64,000 nt of DNA, from NCBI GenBank assembly GCA_011800155.1, contig CM022371.1, forward strand, positions 558,001 through 622,000. The letters are read 5' to 3'. Shown here piece by piece: positions 30,828 to 42,832 of this stretch (positions are counted from its first letter, which is position 1; each line of letters opens with the position of its first letter). This DNA comes from Flammulina velutipes (Eukaryota; Basidiomycota; Agaricomycetes; Agaricales; Physalacriaceae). The translations under genes were made by a program, and so were the position numbers. A model generated the notes under the pieces. It saw nothing but the letters and a program-made list of their open reading frames with translations, was not told the origin of the DNA and ran no database searches.

Positions 30828-33213
30828 ATGATCCAGCTCGATCATAATCACCACCCGTCTCCCCTTTCCCCCCACCAAAAGAATCTTGCAGAGCATAAGA
30901 TACTTGCATGGTCTGATGAACAGCAGAACCACTACAGACCACCGCAAGCCCAGCAGAAACCCTCCTCACCGTCGCCGGACAAAAGCTCGTCTCTGTCGCC
31001 GCCACCAGACGAGACAAAACAGAACGTTCCCGCCATAGCTTCCCGACAGTCAACCCCGCTCAGCGAGCTCTCACCACCTCCGGACGACGACGACGAACCG
31101 TCCAAGGATGAAGAGTCGCCAAAGCCGCCCTCACCCGCAACCCGCGACACGCCATCACTCGATGTCCAGTCTCCTTCTGTTTCCCGCGCTGCGTCCTCTG
31201 CTTCCCCCGACTCTAGGATCATCCTCGTCTTAGAACTCAACCAAGAATTATTAAAGTACGTCCTTCTCTCACCTCCTTGCATGCCCTAACCCGCTCTCCC
31301 AGAGTTTGTATGGAAATGCAAGCCCAAAATGTCAACGTCTCCGATCCACGATACATGGCGTATTCTACACGTCTCCAATCAAATCTTACCTGGTTGGCGG
31401 GCGCTGCTGATAGTAGACAAGTGGTACGGTCCTTGCTATTCTTCGCTTCTATATCTCACTCCTTCGTAGGCCATGCAGCTCCCAGTGATGGACGCTCCTC
31501 CACCCCCAGTCCAAAGCGACCTCCACTCATTCCCCCGTATACAAGAGATATATGCAGAGATGCCCAACATCTTCGCGAGCCTCATATCCCGCCAACAACA
31601 ATCCATGCCCGGCCACACGCCGTTCAACAGCCTCAAGCGCGAACGAACAGAGGACGGTGGCCTGGGCGACGGCATGCCAATGACCAAACGGCGGGACACT
31701 GGCGAGTCCAAGCCCATGATGCCGCCCCCACCTTCCTTCCCCATGTCAAACGGGAACACACAACCTCTTTCCGATCCTGGACCTGGACCCGGCACGCCGA
31801 CTTCTGGTGATTCGATGCGCGAGCGGACCCGCGCCGCTCAGATGCGCGCCATGCAGATGAACCAGCAGCAAATGCAGAGGCAAATGTCGCCTCCGTCCGC
31901 CCAGCAGCAGCTGCAACAACAGCCAAATATGAACCCAGGACAACCTCCTAACGCCCCGCGCATGGCCTTGACTCCTCAACAGCTCTCGACGATGCCTCCA
32001 CAGTTCCAACAGGCATACCAAATGCTCCAAAACACTTCCCATCCATTCATGCAGCAGATCATGAACGCAGTTCCTGGATTTATGCAGCTGCCGGTACAAC
32101 AGCAATTGCAGAGAATGATTGGGTTCCAGGTATGTTTCAATTTTGGGCTGAGTTCGTTTCTAAATTTGATGTTTGCAGCAACAACTTCGACAGCAAGCGC
32201 AGGCGCAACAGCAGCAGCAACAACAGAACCAGGGGATCGGTGGCGGGCCTATGATGAATGGGGCTGGCGGTGGAAACGGTGGATTCCCGGGACCGTCGAA
32301 TCCTATGGCTGGTCAAGGACAGTCGTCGCCGATGGGGATGGGGATGGACCCTCGCTCTATGGGCTCTCCTTCAATACCTAGCATGATGTCTAGTGGAGGA
32401 GGGGGCGGAGGGCCGAGCGGGATGCAAGGCGGTGGTGGAATGCCAGGAGGCCCGAATATGAACCAGCGTCAGTTCATGCTCATGCAACAACAGCAACAGG
32501 CTCGAAATCAGGCGCCGTCTCAGCAGGGCTTCCAAGGCCAAGGCATGGGAATGGGTGTGGGCGGTGGTGGTGGGATGAGTCCCCAGCAGATGGCGTTCCA
32601 GCAACAGCAAGAGAGGATGCGGATGGAACAGGAGAGAGTCCGCGAGCAACAGCGTATGCAGCAGCAGCAGCAGCAATCTCCGTCTATGGCCTCTCCGCAT
32701 CTCAGTGCAGGCAGTGGGGGTGTGCCGGACAGCTTCCCTGCGCTCCGGTCGAACTCGACGATACCGGGCATTGCGCGGAGCACGCGATCGCCTTCGGAGG
32801 GCGCGCCTTCTCCTATGACGCCTCGGATGCGCTCGTCCATGGGTCAGGAAGACTTCCAGAGGATGATGATGCAACAACAACAGCAGCAACAACAGCAACA
32901 CCGGCAGAATCCCATGCCGCAGAATCAATTCAGCCCACAACAGATGAACTGGCAACAGCAGCAGATGGGTGGCGGTGGATTTGGACCGGGACAGGGTATG
33001 TCGAGGCCGTCTAGTGGGGCTGGGTATGGTGCTGCGTCGCCTCCGTCTGTTGGTCCGCAGAATAATTGGGGCGTGGGAGGGATGACAGGTGGGGGGATGG
33101 GGTACGGGTTTGGGGCAGGCGAGATGGACATGATGGGACAGCCTCGACATCCTGCGCCTCCGAACTCGGACATGTCGGGTATGCCTAGTGATATTGATTT
33201 CAACTGGACATGA
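30828..33213 (+). CDS. SS18/Snf11-like Gln-rich SWI/SNF-associated protein
   Basis: Start MIQLDHNHH is the first ATG in frame. An acidic Ser/Pro region (SPPPDDDDEPSKDEESP) precedes an SSXT/Snf11-like helical segment built across two introns: ILVLELNQELLKVCMEMQAQ and MAYSTRLQSNLTWLAGAADS. This matches the SS18 pattern of a short polar helix pair ending in a LA.IAD-like motif. It binds the SWI/SNF ATPase in the known families; that role here is inference. The rest is Gln/Met/Gly/Pro-rich with several poly-Gln tracts encoded by CAG/CAA repeats (around 32200, 32470, 32660 and 32880), typical of coactivator prion-like regions. Introns fall before VCMEM, AMQLPV and QQLRQQ, all in phase. Confidence 0.68.
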
Positions 33214-33944
33214 TAGCAATGTGCTTGTACCCTTTTTTTTCGCTCACGATGCTTGTGATGTTTATTTTGTTCTTTGTTCTAATACACTCTACTTTTCTTT
33301 ACTTATGTGATGAGTCTTTTCTTTTGCTTGGGGTCAATGGAGAGATCGAAGGTGCTATGGCGGGGGTTGAAATTGAATGAGGCGTATATTGATGGCCCGA
33401 GTATCACTTGGCTGCTTGTTCCGACCTGTGTTTACGTCGCTCTCAATTATATTCAAGCTGAACGATACTAGTCGTCATATATATATATATAAGACTTGCA
33501 ATCAATTGCTTAACAGCTTGACAAGTACATGCGCCACACAATGCGACATAAGAGTGGGGCAGGCATTTTGATCAAATGCTTCACACAAATATGTGGCGTG
33601 AAGTACACTCTTCAGGAGGGCGGGTCCTCCTGCTGAAGGCGGGGCCGTAAGCTTGTATGGTAATCCAAGGCGAGGAGTTGTGCTTACCGGTCAGGCTGTG
33701 CCTTCCACCTCATCCTTAGAACCTAAGTTTCGAGAAAACATCCAGCTTCAAATGGTCAAACAACAAAGAATCTCTAATCGAAGCATCCATCCCATAATCA
33801 TACCAGCCCGGATTAATATATCTTCCTTGTTAGCGTGGCGCCTGCCTGTGCCACAAAAAAAGCGACCGGCCTGAGTAGATCAGGCGGATAAGCCAAAGGG
33901 CTGAGGATTCCGAGGAATCGTTGAAATTCTTGCGAATTGATTGG
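33214..33944. other. Spacer downstream of the SS18-like gene
   Basis: Holds a short TA microsatellite (about 33478-33491) and a GC-rich imperfect inverted repeat near 33612-33632. No gene recognised. Confidence 0.5.
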
Positions 33945-33975
33945 TGGTGTGCTCTACGAGCTGAGCTACGGTCGC
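33945..33975 (-). tRNA. tRNA 5'-half-like sequence (pseudo-tRNA)
   Basis: On the minus strand, GCGACCG is followed by TA and a perfect D-arm (GCTC, 8-nt loop AGCTCGTA, GAGC). This is exactly the first 25 nt of a tRNA. No matching anticodon stem, T-arm or acceptor 3' strand follows, so it is probably a truncated tRNA relic. Confidence 0.35.
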
Positions 33976-34546
33976 GTTTGTAAAGACGGCATTCTTTGAT
34001 TATGGCCAAACATTCAGACAACACCATGATGTCTTTCCTCGACGCTGTCCTCGAACGTCTGGTCTCGCAGGCAATTTGTGGATTGAAAATGGCTCTGAGC
34101 ATTCGTCCAAACAACTTTTAGGGCGCGCACTGGACGAATTTTCGAAGATGTATCGATATCGCAGGGAGTGGTTGACTACTACACGAGACAACTTGTCAAC
34201 TGGAGTACGGCGGTGAGTGTATTATTTAGACCCTCCCTCGTAGCTATTCTTCACATGTAAGAGCTTTACACGATTTGTGGCGCTGCTCAATTTCGCCAAA
34301 CATCAGTTCCTTTGACGTATATCTGTCGCGATGGTTTGGAGGAAATCCAATGTATGGATATCCAACGCTGGTCAGTGTTTCAGTACGGATACCAGAGCCC
34401 TCAAGGGTGAAAAAAGTTATCTCAATTACGCCAAGGTCAAGGACGCGGTGATGAGTTCGTGGACAATCAAGACATCGAAGGAGCGCATGAATTTTGCTTG
34501 TATACATATGCATATGGATGATGTGATACAACAGATGAACGAATCT

Positions 34547-35056
34547 CTAATCCGCCGTTGTTGATCGGGCTAAGTCAAGGGTTAGACGAAGATTATGAAA
34601 AATGTGAAAGGACGCACTGTACACGAGCTGTGCGCTGTGGTGGACGATCCTCTTGATCAATCCATCCCTCTCCAGATGCTTAATGGCAACACGGGCGAGA
34701 CTGCCGTTGATTTTCAGCCTCTCGATGAGAATGGACTGGCTGATGAAGCGGAAGGCGGGGACTTCCTTCATGATACGGTCGAACATGGCCTTGTCGAGAG
34801 TAACGGCGTGCTGGGCCTTGTCCTTGACCTTTCCTTTGGACCACTTCTTCTTCTTTGCGGCCTTTCCGCCTGACGACGAGGATGGTGGTGGTGCTTTTGC
34901 CTTGGCCTGCGCAACAAATTTCGAGAGTCAGCCAACGGTATCATGATGCATCCAGCGACAGAAACGTCTCGGGGCGCTCCAAAACGACATGAACAGCAAG
35001 CTGCATGCCTAGCGAAGGCCTCCGTCGACGCACTGGGCGGAAATTGGGCTCACCAT
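34547..35056 (-). CDS. RPS25: 40S ribosomal protein eS25
   Basis: Small-subunit protein near the head, involved in some IRES and CITE initiation. The first coding exon is the ATG alone (35054-35056), followed by an intron of about 140 nt. The second exon starts [20 protein letters not shown] and holds [59 protein letters not shown] and [16 protein letters not shown]; a third exon adds RSTTAD. These are the full eS25 signatures with the basic N-terminus. It is convergent with the SS18-like gene and divergent from GTB1, whose start is 133 bp away. Confidence 0.95.
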
Positions 35057-35188
35057 TGCTGAGTCGACCGTTCGATGAGAGGCTGCAGTGAAATCTGGGC
35101 GCAATCAGGAGATGGGTTTGGCCGTGTTTGCATCGGAAGCTGTCGGCCTGCTATGACGCATAGGCCGACACGTTAGCAGCTCACTTTC

Positions 35189-37329
35189 ATGATTCCCTGG
35201 CTCCTGCTAGTTCCTCTGCCTCTGGCTGCGCTGGGCAGCACTGATGTCGCTGGTATTCCGCCAAGCCTCCGCTCCGCTTATGTGCCCGCGGACTCGGGTT
35301 CTTGGAAATGTCTCGACGGCTCGAAGGAAATTCCTTGGACATTTGTGAACGACGATAGCTGTGACTGTCCCGACGGAAGCGACGAGCCAGGTGCGACGCG
35401 TCGAATTCCATTTACACCACACTCTAACTGTCGTTAGGAACGGGCGCTTGCCCAGATACCTATTTCTACTGCCACAACGAGGGCCACATTGGCGCAAGCA
35501 TACCGAGTTCGAGAGTTCGAGATGGGCTTTGTGGTACGCCGTGGCTCTCAGATGTTATGCACTCAACCTCATGTGACTCTCATAGAATCCGAATGCTGCG
35601 ATGGATCCGACGAACGCCCAGGCGTGTGCAGTAATACATGCGCTGAAGTTGGGGAAGCGTATAGGAAGAAACGCGCCGAAGAGTTGAAGATACAGAAGAC
35701 AGTACGCCCCGTCCTTTCTTATCTCGACGTTGAGTGAACAACCCCATCTTGTAGGGCTCCAAAATACGGTCCAGTTACATCTCGTTCGCAGAGAAGGAGA
35801 AGAAACGCCTCGAAAGCACTATCCAGACTACAACCCAAGAGATCGCTGTGCGGGAGAAGGAAGTCAGAAGACTACAAGGTTCGACTCTTCTACACTCAGC
35901 GTGGCCTGCGCGTGCTAAATATCATTGTAGAAATCGCCGACCTGACAGAATCAATGTCTGCCGCCGAGCTCGAGCACAAGAAAGAATCCCGTACGAATAT
36001 TACCGCATTTCTGTCGTGTGATTGTTGACCCCAGTCATAGCACTCTACCAGTCACTTCTTGAACACAGGGATGCCCTCAAATCTCTCCAACGCGAACACA
36101 AGAAACACTTGGAGCGCGAGAAAACTTTGAGCGAAATTTTGGATACATTGCGTAGAAGCTATAACCCCAACTACCAGGACATGGGTGTCCTCGACGCTGT
36201 TCGTGGATGGGAGTATCTCGCTGGCCTGCCTCACATCAACGACGTTGGCAAAGATTCGACTGAGGAAACCGAAGAAGATGACATAACATCTGAAGAATCA
36301 TCCGAGGAGGTTCTTCCGGAAGGGGAATGGACGGCCGACCAGTTGGAGAAGGACCTACCCAAGTTGCTGAAGACAGACTATGTTTCGCTGCTGCTGGAAC
36401 ACGATGACCACGTCAATAGCCCTAGAGAAGATTCTTTCTGTAAGTTTCGCATTTCTCTTGTTTGAGAGTCTATTAACGAGCTCGCAGTGTTCGAATTGGT
36501 CAACTATCTGCCTGATGCCATTGTGCCTCAATACGAAGATTTTAGAGATACAGTATTGGGATGGCTTGAAAATCTTGGAATAGTCCGCGGCAGCGCTACC
36601 GGAGTGTCTGCAGGTCCGTCGAGTTTATCGTCTTTGGATCATACCTAACCTGCCTTTCAGAGAGTGCTAAAGCGCAGCAGGTCCTCAACGATGCGAAGAA
36701 TGCTCTGAGAAAGGTTGAGAAGGAGAAGGATACAGCTGAGAGCGACCTCAAGAAGCTCTTCAGCCCAACAGATTTTGGGGCTCAAGGAGAGTGGAAGAAG
36801 CTTGATGGTACGTGTCTGGAGACGGATATCGCAGAGTATGTTTCTTTCCCACTGCATTCTGCTTTGACTAACCCCAGCTTGCAGCTACACGTATGAGCTC
36901 TGCATGTTTGGCTCCGCGAAACAAAAGCCCAAGAAGGGCGGTACCACTTTCAACCTTGGGTGAGTGTGCCGATGGCTTAATTTACCAACTCGCTAACACC
37001 GCTGTCCATAGAAAATTCTCCTCCTGGAACCCAGACGCTGAAGTTGGTACACCCGAGTATTACTCCAAACAGATGTACACCAAAGGCACGAAATGTTGGA
37101 ATGGACCGGAGCGCAGCGTCGTTGTATGTTTTTCTTTCTTTGTTATCATTTCGGACTGAATCATTGACGATAATCGATCCTCTAGTTTGTCATGACCTGT
37201 GGGACGGAGAACGCAATCCTTTCCGTGGCAGAACTAGAGAAGTGCCAGTATCAGTTTACGGGGACGTCGCCTGCGTTATGCCTTCCCATCACAGCTAGCG
37301 ATAATACAGTGTCTAGGGAGGAGCTGTAG
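35189..37329 (+). CDS. GTB1: Glucosidase II beta subunit
   Basis: ER lumen regulatory subunit that recruits glucosidase II to N-glycans for trimming of the two inner glucoses. Signal peptide MIPWLLLVPLPLAALGS. Two LDLa-like Cys/Asp repeats: DDSCDCPDGSDEPGT and ECCDGSDERPGVC. A long coiled coil (KRLESTIQTTTQEIAVREKE, SLQREHKKHLEREKTL) and an acidic linker follow. The C-terminal MRH mannose-binding domain has the expected cysteines (GTCLETD, YELCMFG, VMTCGTENAIL, AELEKCQYQF). It ends SREEL, a variant of the HDEL/VDEL retrieval signal. About ten short introns; the frame stays open with the family order of domains. Confidence 0.92.
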
Positions 37330-37624
37330 ATCAGTACACAATAATATAGTGGGGTAGCAACGACGCCATGGCTGCTTCGCAACTCGTAGATCGATACCAG
37401 GCAACAACTGCTTCACTACTTGGAAGTGACAAGGCAATATTTTCCCACGATGCGCCCTTGTCTTCTATTCACAATGACCTTGTTGACTAACAAGAGCACT
37501 GTTGTTTCCCTCTGGTACTTGTTCGCCGTTGTCTTGACTGCAGCTCGAAGAACAAAAACCTTGTTGTAAATGTGCTCTTGTGCTGTGTCACTGTGGCGAC
37601 GATGTTACGAGTTCATAAAGGGCC

Positions 37625-38500
37625 ATGATGGTGATAATCACTTATCCATCCACCTCCCTACTCCCCATGTACCATTCAATACCTAAACGTGTTCGCTTCG
37701 ATCTTGTGGATGGTCACAGCCCAGACTCGTTCCGAACAGCGAGCACCAGTCGCAGCGGGCCCTACAGCTACGCGAAGCCTCACTCAAATCTCGCTTGCTA
37801 TGGTTCACATATACCGTCGAGCACACACAACAAGTCTGTTCAGCGTAACCACTCTTGGACGCACACCTCCCCTTCCTCTCCCGCCGACATTCGAGCGCGC
37901 CACAAACGCCACCAAACAGTATCAAACCCTATTGGACCCGATCGATGGGCTGGTGGCTATCTTAGTCACAGTGGCGAAGTTACGAAAACGAAATACCCTG
38001 TTCCGCATAGACGCGTGCAATGGCGAACGTCTATAACACCGTACCTGTCCGCATTTGCCCCAGAGCTCATCCCCTACAACTTCCTCAATCCTCCCAAAGC
38101 CATCCTGGCATTTTGTCCATCTGAGATCCTCAAATCTCCAGTTGTAGCGGGCACAGCAGCAGCTACCCCGTTTAGTATTCGCATAACAACACCCACGGGT
38201 CATTTTTGCTGGACGCTCTCGCTCAATTTCCGCGTTGCGCCTTCCGTTTGGGATCTTGTGGCTGCGCTTTATACGGCGTTGCGTGTTCAGGTCACTGCTG
38301 AGGAGTATAATTACCTGACTCCGGATAGGAGAGAGGTTGTGGCGCGGGCATATAGTAAGAGATGTGCTTTGGCAGGGAGGGGAGAGAGAGAAGAGATAGA
38401 GAAGAGGAAAGGCGTTAAAAGGATAGATTTTCTTGTTGGGAAGACTCGATTCAAGGGAGTCGTGGGGGGAGGAAATGTGTTACAGTTATATCTTTCATGA
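37625..38500 (+). CDS. DUF6699-domain protein
   Basis: Unknown function; the family is common in Agaricomycetes. Single exon of 291 residues starting MMVIITYPST. The first half is low-complexity (Ser, His, Arg). The DUF6699-type C-terminal region runs from VQWRTSITPYLSAFAPELIP through TPTGHFCWTLSLNFRVAPSV, with the typical WDLVAALYTALR helix, EEYNYL, and a closing RIDFLVGKTRFKGV. Single-exon structure, unlike neighbours, is usual for this family. Confidence 0.72.
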   Translation: MMVIITYPSTSLLPMYHSIPKRVRFDLVDGHSPDSFRTASTSRSGPYSYAKPHSNLACYGSHIPSSTHNKSVQRNHSWTHTSPSSPADIRARHKRHQTVSNPIGPDRWAGGYLSHSGEVTKTKYPVPHRRVQWRTSITPYLSAFAPELIPYNFLNPPKAILAFCPSEILKSPVVAGTAAATPFSIRITTPTGHFCWTLSLNFRVAPSVWDLVAALYTALRVQVTAEEYNYLTPDRREVVARAYSKRCALAGRGEREEIEKRKGVKRIDFLVGKTRFKGVVGGGNVLQLYLS

Positions 38501-38793
38501 CTAGTGCTATGAATTGACCATTCTAAATACAATACACACTTATATAAAGAAGTTAATCAATACACTTGAGAATCGATATCTGATATCTCCAGAGCTGCAG
38601 TCGAATACGAACGCTAGAACCTGGTAGTAATTTCGCTCTCATTATGCGAACACGTGACCGTGAAGTCTCGATCAAAACTTAGGCCCAGAGAATCGTACGA
38701 GAATTAGACCTTGACTTCTCCCACCATCCAACCGAGTGCGCTACCATTGTAATGTACACTCTATGAAAGTCTCACTTTTTTCTTCAGGACATC
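38501..38793. other. Promoter region of ERG2
   Basis: Just under 300 bp without a gene. A minus-strand stretch near 38700-38755 faintly resembles a tRNA D-arm, but no cloverleaf forms. Confidence 0.4.
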
Positions 38794-39611
38794 ATGGTCT
38801 CCAAGTCACAGAAAAAAACATCCTCGTCGGGCCCACCAAAAACAACGGAAAAGTCATGCTTCGCAAAGTGGGCGACTCGATTCCTTTTCTTGGGCTTGTT
38901 CTTCTCTCTATGTGGCTACCTGGACACTATCAAGGTCAATGGCTTGCTGTTCCCTCTTCTATTTGCTCACCGTTCTATAGGATAGGTGGTATGTCATGGA
39001 TCCAACGGAACTGCACGAACTAGCAAAAAGTGCCATCGCCGCGTCACCCGACGACCCCGCAGGCATGATTGAACACATCGTCGCCAACCTCACCGCGACA
39101 TACCCTTCCGAGGTGATCCGCTTCAACACCGACAGCTCCGAGTGGGTGTTCAACAACGCTGGAGGGGCCATGGGCGCCATGTACATCATCCATGCCAGTA
39201 TCACGGAATACCTCATCATCTTTGGTACCCCGCTTGGTACGGAAGGGCATACTGGTCTGCATACTGCGGATGACTACTTTAACATCCTTGTTGGGGAGCA
39301 GTGGGCCTTTGCTCCTGGTGCTCTGGAAATGGAGAGGTATCCCGCTGGATCTGTGCACCACCTACCGCGGGGAACCGCTAAGCAGTACAAGATGCACGAA
39401 GGCTGCTTCGCGCTGGAATATGCTCGCGGTAAGCCTTTTTTCATTTGAGTTGACACAGTCACTCACTCGGCATGTAGGATGGATCCCATTGATGCTTCCT
39501 TTCGGATTTGCGGACGGTCTTAGTTCGACATTAGATTTCCCTACGTTATACCACACCTCGGTGAACACTGGTCGCGAGATAATTCTCAACCTCCTTCGCG
39601 GGAAGATCTAA
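38794..39611 (+). CDS. ERG2: C-8 sterol isomerase
   Basis: ER enzyme of ergosterol synthesis that moves the sterol B-ring double bond from C8 to C7 (fecosterol to episterol). Three exons fit in phase: 38794-38934, 38981-39428 and a third starting near 39478. The N-terminus has one membrane helix ([17 protein letters not shown]) followed by [17 protein letters not shown]. The Erg2/sigma-1-receptor core is complete: [69 protein letters not shown], and [16 protein letters not shown] after the last splice. The C-terminus [20 protein letters not shown] is typical. Residues conserved in the active cleft appear intact. Confidence 0.94.
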
Positions 39612-39754
39612 TCTATCTAATTGCATCTAATCATCTTGAACGTCCAGTCTGAGTGTGGCCATTTACTCTTCCCGGTGTCTACGAACATGATTCCGCGACA
39701 ATCACCCCTCTAAATTAGTGCCAGAGCACTTGACGCTGTTGTCGATATTTTCTT

Positions 39755-40099
39755 GTGCATTTGCGCGAAGGAGCCCCCAATTTTACCGCCTGCGAATTCC
39801 GGAGAACAGGCGGGTACGAGCTTGGGCCCATGATCATGGAAACACTGCAACGCTTTACATCTCCCTCGATTCGGATGCTCTATCTGTACATGGACAACGG
39901 CGAGGCATCCACTGCGCCCTTCTTCCACATCATACCCCCGTCGTGGTCACAATTGACAGAGCTCATCGTCAGTCGAAAAATTGTCCCCTACATAATTTTT
40001 TCGTCTCTTCCGTCGTCCTTGGAGACTCTAGGTTGGGGATCTGACAACGAGAGTCCTCCACCCGAACTTGTTTTCTTCCTCGAACACACCTTTAGATGA
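39755..40099 (+). pseudogene. LRR/F-box-like fragment
   Basis: An open frame without a good start codon contains leucine-rich, F-box-protein-like text (SIRMLYLYMDN, PPSWSQLTELIVSRKIVPYI, SLPSSLETLGW). Agaricomycetes carry many F-box/LRR genes and fragments. No F-box or neighbouring exons are found, so this is probably a relic. Confidence 0.35.
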
Positions 40100-40331
40100 C
40101 ATCCCAAGTTTTCCTTGTTGATGATGTTTGACTTTTTCGAACCGAGTATCTATATATGGTTTCTTCAACCCATCCTATCCAATTGCGCATCTACAGGAAT
40201 TCTGTCACATCTCTGAATGGGAAAATACCATATGAATGGTGCCTTCAAGGTTTACTGGTTGAGTAGATTTCTCTACGAAACCATATTGGATTGACAGCGT
40301 TGTACACAGACTTCAATGGAGCATAGCAGAA

Positions 40332-40948
40332 TCATAACATGACTGGTATCATGACAGTAGATACGTGGTCCCTGGGTGGCTCGGGGTGTCCGCCACCTTG
40401 TGAAGGCACCCAGGTCTCAGTGAATTCTGCTAGCTCAATTTCAGACAAGTCTGGCGACAGAATGTTGGACAAGGCTTTATTCAAACTAGGGGTCCAGAAC
40501 GAAAGGGGAGGGGGAGGAATCCACAGAATTAAAGGTAGCGTCCAGGGAGGACCGATAAAACATAGACTCGCATTGGTGCCGTCGTGAGTGGATGACAGTT
40601 TGCCTGTCATTGTCGAAGTTGATGCGATACCATAATCAGGGATTTGTTGGTGTCGTAGGGACAAAGACGTAGCACAGATGTCCTTGACTGCACCATTTAC
40701 GCCGTAAAGGTCCCGCTATGGCGAGCGAGCGTGCCTCCAAGAATTGCGTTCAAAGTGAGCGAATACAAAAGTGCCTTTCGAGATGATAAACATGTACCGA
40801 ACAAAAAGCAGAAGAATATCCGAGCGCAGACTAACCATTGTCGGTATACCGACGAGCAGCCCGCCAGAAGCGATGTACCATGATCTTCGTCTGAACTGGA
40901 GTCAACAATACTTGGGTTGGACTGGTCGATCCTACATGCCACGAACAT
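40332..40948 (-). CDS. Doubtful small gene, unknown product
   Basis: Two frames could form a gene: an ATG frame ending after LLAGCSSVYRQW (from 40948) and a long exon from about 40715 to 40332 reading DLYGVNGAVKDICATSLSLR and onward through PPWTLPLILWIPPPPLSFW to IPVML. A splice that joins both in frame was not found, so the model is incomplete. No family recognised. Confidence 0.3.
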
Positions 40949-40993
40949 AGTAAGACATAGGAGTGTGCGAATGCTGCGCGCGACGTCTGTCAG

Positions 40994-42522
40994 TCACATT
41001 TCTAGTTTAGACATTGCCCCACGCCCTTTCTTCGTCGAAGTAGCCTTTGCGACAAGCCGAAGATACTCGTATCGATGATGACTTACATCGCGGACCTTGT
41101 GCCACCAGTGTTCGTAACCATAGGAGTGGAGCATGTTCGATGTCGGAGACAGCAGTTCCCATCGATGTAACATCATCTTCATTTCCCCGAACCTCTCAAG
41201 GCATTCCATAGAGGTGGGTCGCATTTGCGGATCCTCTTGGTGCATACTATCGATCAGAGGTCGCAAATAGGACATATTCTACACATCTCGTGGCTTGAGA
41301 AACGAAGCTAGAAAAGCCAAAATGCAATGCATACCTTGTAAAACAATTCCTCCAATACACTCCCCAACATATAAATATCCCCCGGGAATGGGTCATGCCA
41401 GAGTTCCTCACCTTCAGCTCGATTCTCACGAACCTCGAACCTCTCCGGATATCCATGAAAGCTGAGTGGCGGAGTAACAATGCGCCGTTCCTCGTAGCTA
41501 GGGAACGAGAGACTCTCGCCAAAGTCGAAGTACAGATATTTGACTGGAACGTCGATCCGGTCCTTTCGATCCTGCGGCTCTCGTGGGCTCCGAGAGGAAC
41601 CGAAGAATGTTGTCACATTGACCAAAGGATTTATCCCCGAAGGAAACATCGTAGACGGGTCCATGCCAAGATTCTCAGACCGTATATCACTAATGAGGCG
41701 TTTGAGGCGAGTACGTTTGAAAAAGACGGTGAGATGCTAACCGATGAGCAATGTTATGTTTATGCATAAATGCGAGGCCCTGGAGAACTTGTAAGAATCC
41801 TGATAATCGTTGCATGAATGGGACCTACCTCTATAAGTTGAGAGATGAAATCGAGCGACTCTACTGTCAGCCGAAATGAAGGCTTCCGCCAGTCGCGGAG
41901 GAGAGGTATTACAGCGAATGCTAGCCCATCAGCACTGAGCTCTGGTTCCACTTCGTCTTCTGCTAAAAACCATTCCAAAAGTTGAACACAATGATTCATG
42001 GGATCATCTCGTAGACTCTCGGATGATACCAAAACCATGGTCTTGAGTTCCTCGTCGAAACCTGAGTCCATACACCAGACCCGCTTGATGACGACCTGGG
42101 CTCCGTCGAGGAGACGTGTGGCGAACATAGCAGGAATGCGGCCGCCACGGACCGGTACCTAATACAGAGGTGAGTTGTGGCTCTGAATAATATGGAGAAG
42201 GACGGACAGCGACAGTATCTTCGTATTTATCAGGTCTGAACGTTGCCTTCAGTGCAGTAAATTCAGGATAAGAGTCATACGGTTTGATCCACGAGGGTTT
42301 CCAGTCTGGGCTGTAGCGAGGAAGAAGTCGGTAACCTCGGCGCGCGAGCATGTCGTACCGGTCTCGCCACCATATTTCTGATTCGTTAAGTTGTAATGGA
42401 TAGCCTGGCTGGCTGGACCATAATTCACCCCATGTTACTTCATACTTCTCTGGCCTACCATCAAGTGTAATCTCTAGCTTGACTTCCTCTGTCGGAATGC
42501 GAGATTTGGTGAAGCAGGTCAT
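40994..42522 (-). CDS. Protein kinase-like protein
   Basis: A fungal protein-kinase-fold protein with a non-kinase N-terminus of about 140 residues (WWRDRYDMLARRGYRLLPRY, KPYDSYPEF). The kinase core is spread over several exons: QVVIKRVW holds the candidate ATP-binding lysine, GLAFMHKHNIAHR joins in phase to DIRSENLGMD, giving an HRD-x4-N catalytic loop, and YLYFDFGESL supplies the metal-binding DFG. The C-lobe has GDIYMLGSVLEELFY and DPQMRPTSMECLERF. All three catalytic motifs are intact, so activity is plausible. This arrangement resembles a kinase group expanded in Agaricomycetes; substrates unknown. The start chosen is the ATG of MTCFTKSRIP. Confidence 0.8.
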
Positions 42523-42832
42523 GACGAAGGCAAGAAGCAAGCAGCAATGCCATCAAAGACATGTTTAAAGTTCGGTTCACGGCCCGATCTTCCGAATTCA
42601 ATGTGACTGATTAGTGACTACACGCCAGTACACGCCTCACTCGAGTGTGGCTACATATATTTCCCCATATGTACGAGTAACCTTAGCCTGTCGAAACTTT
42701 CAATAGCAGATGGTGTGTATGAGAGGTTCAAAATCCATACATTGTTCAAGATACAGTATACACTAAGCGTCGAGGGCCGATTCGATAACACTAAATGCGA
42801 TGATAACAACAACATATCCCACTCCTTCAACT

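Noticed and set aside
32371..33219. 282-codon open frame antisense to the SS18-like gene
   Set aside because: Its His/Arg/Leu-rich sequence is the mirror of Gln/Gly/Met-coding repeats; no domain, no splice logic.
38690..38760. tRNA-like text upstream of ERG2 (minus strand, GGTAGCGCAC)
   Set aside because: Only a partial D-arm resemblance; no T-arm or acceptor pairing.
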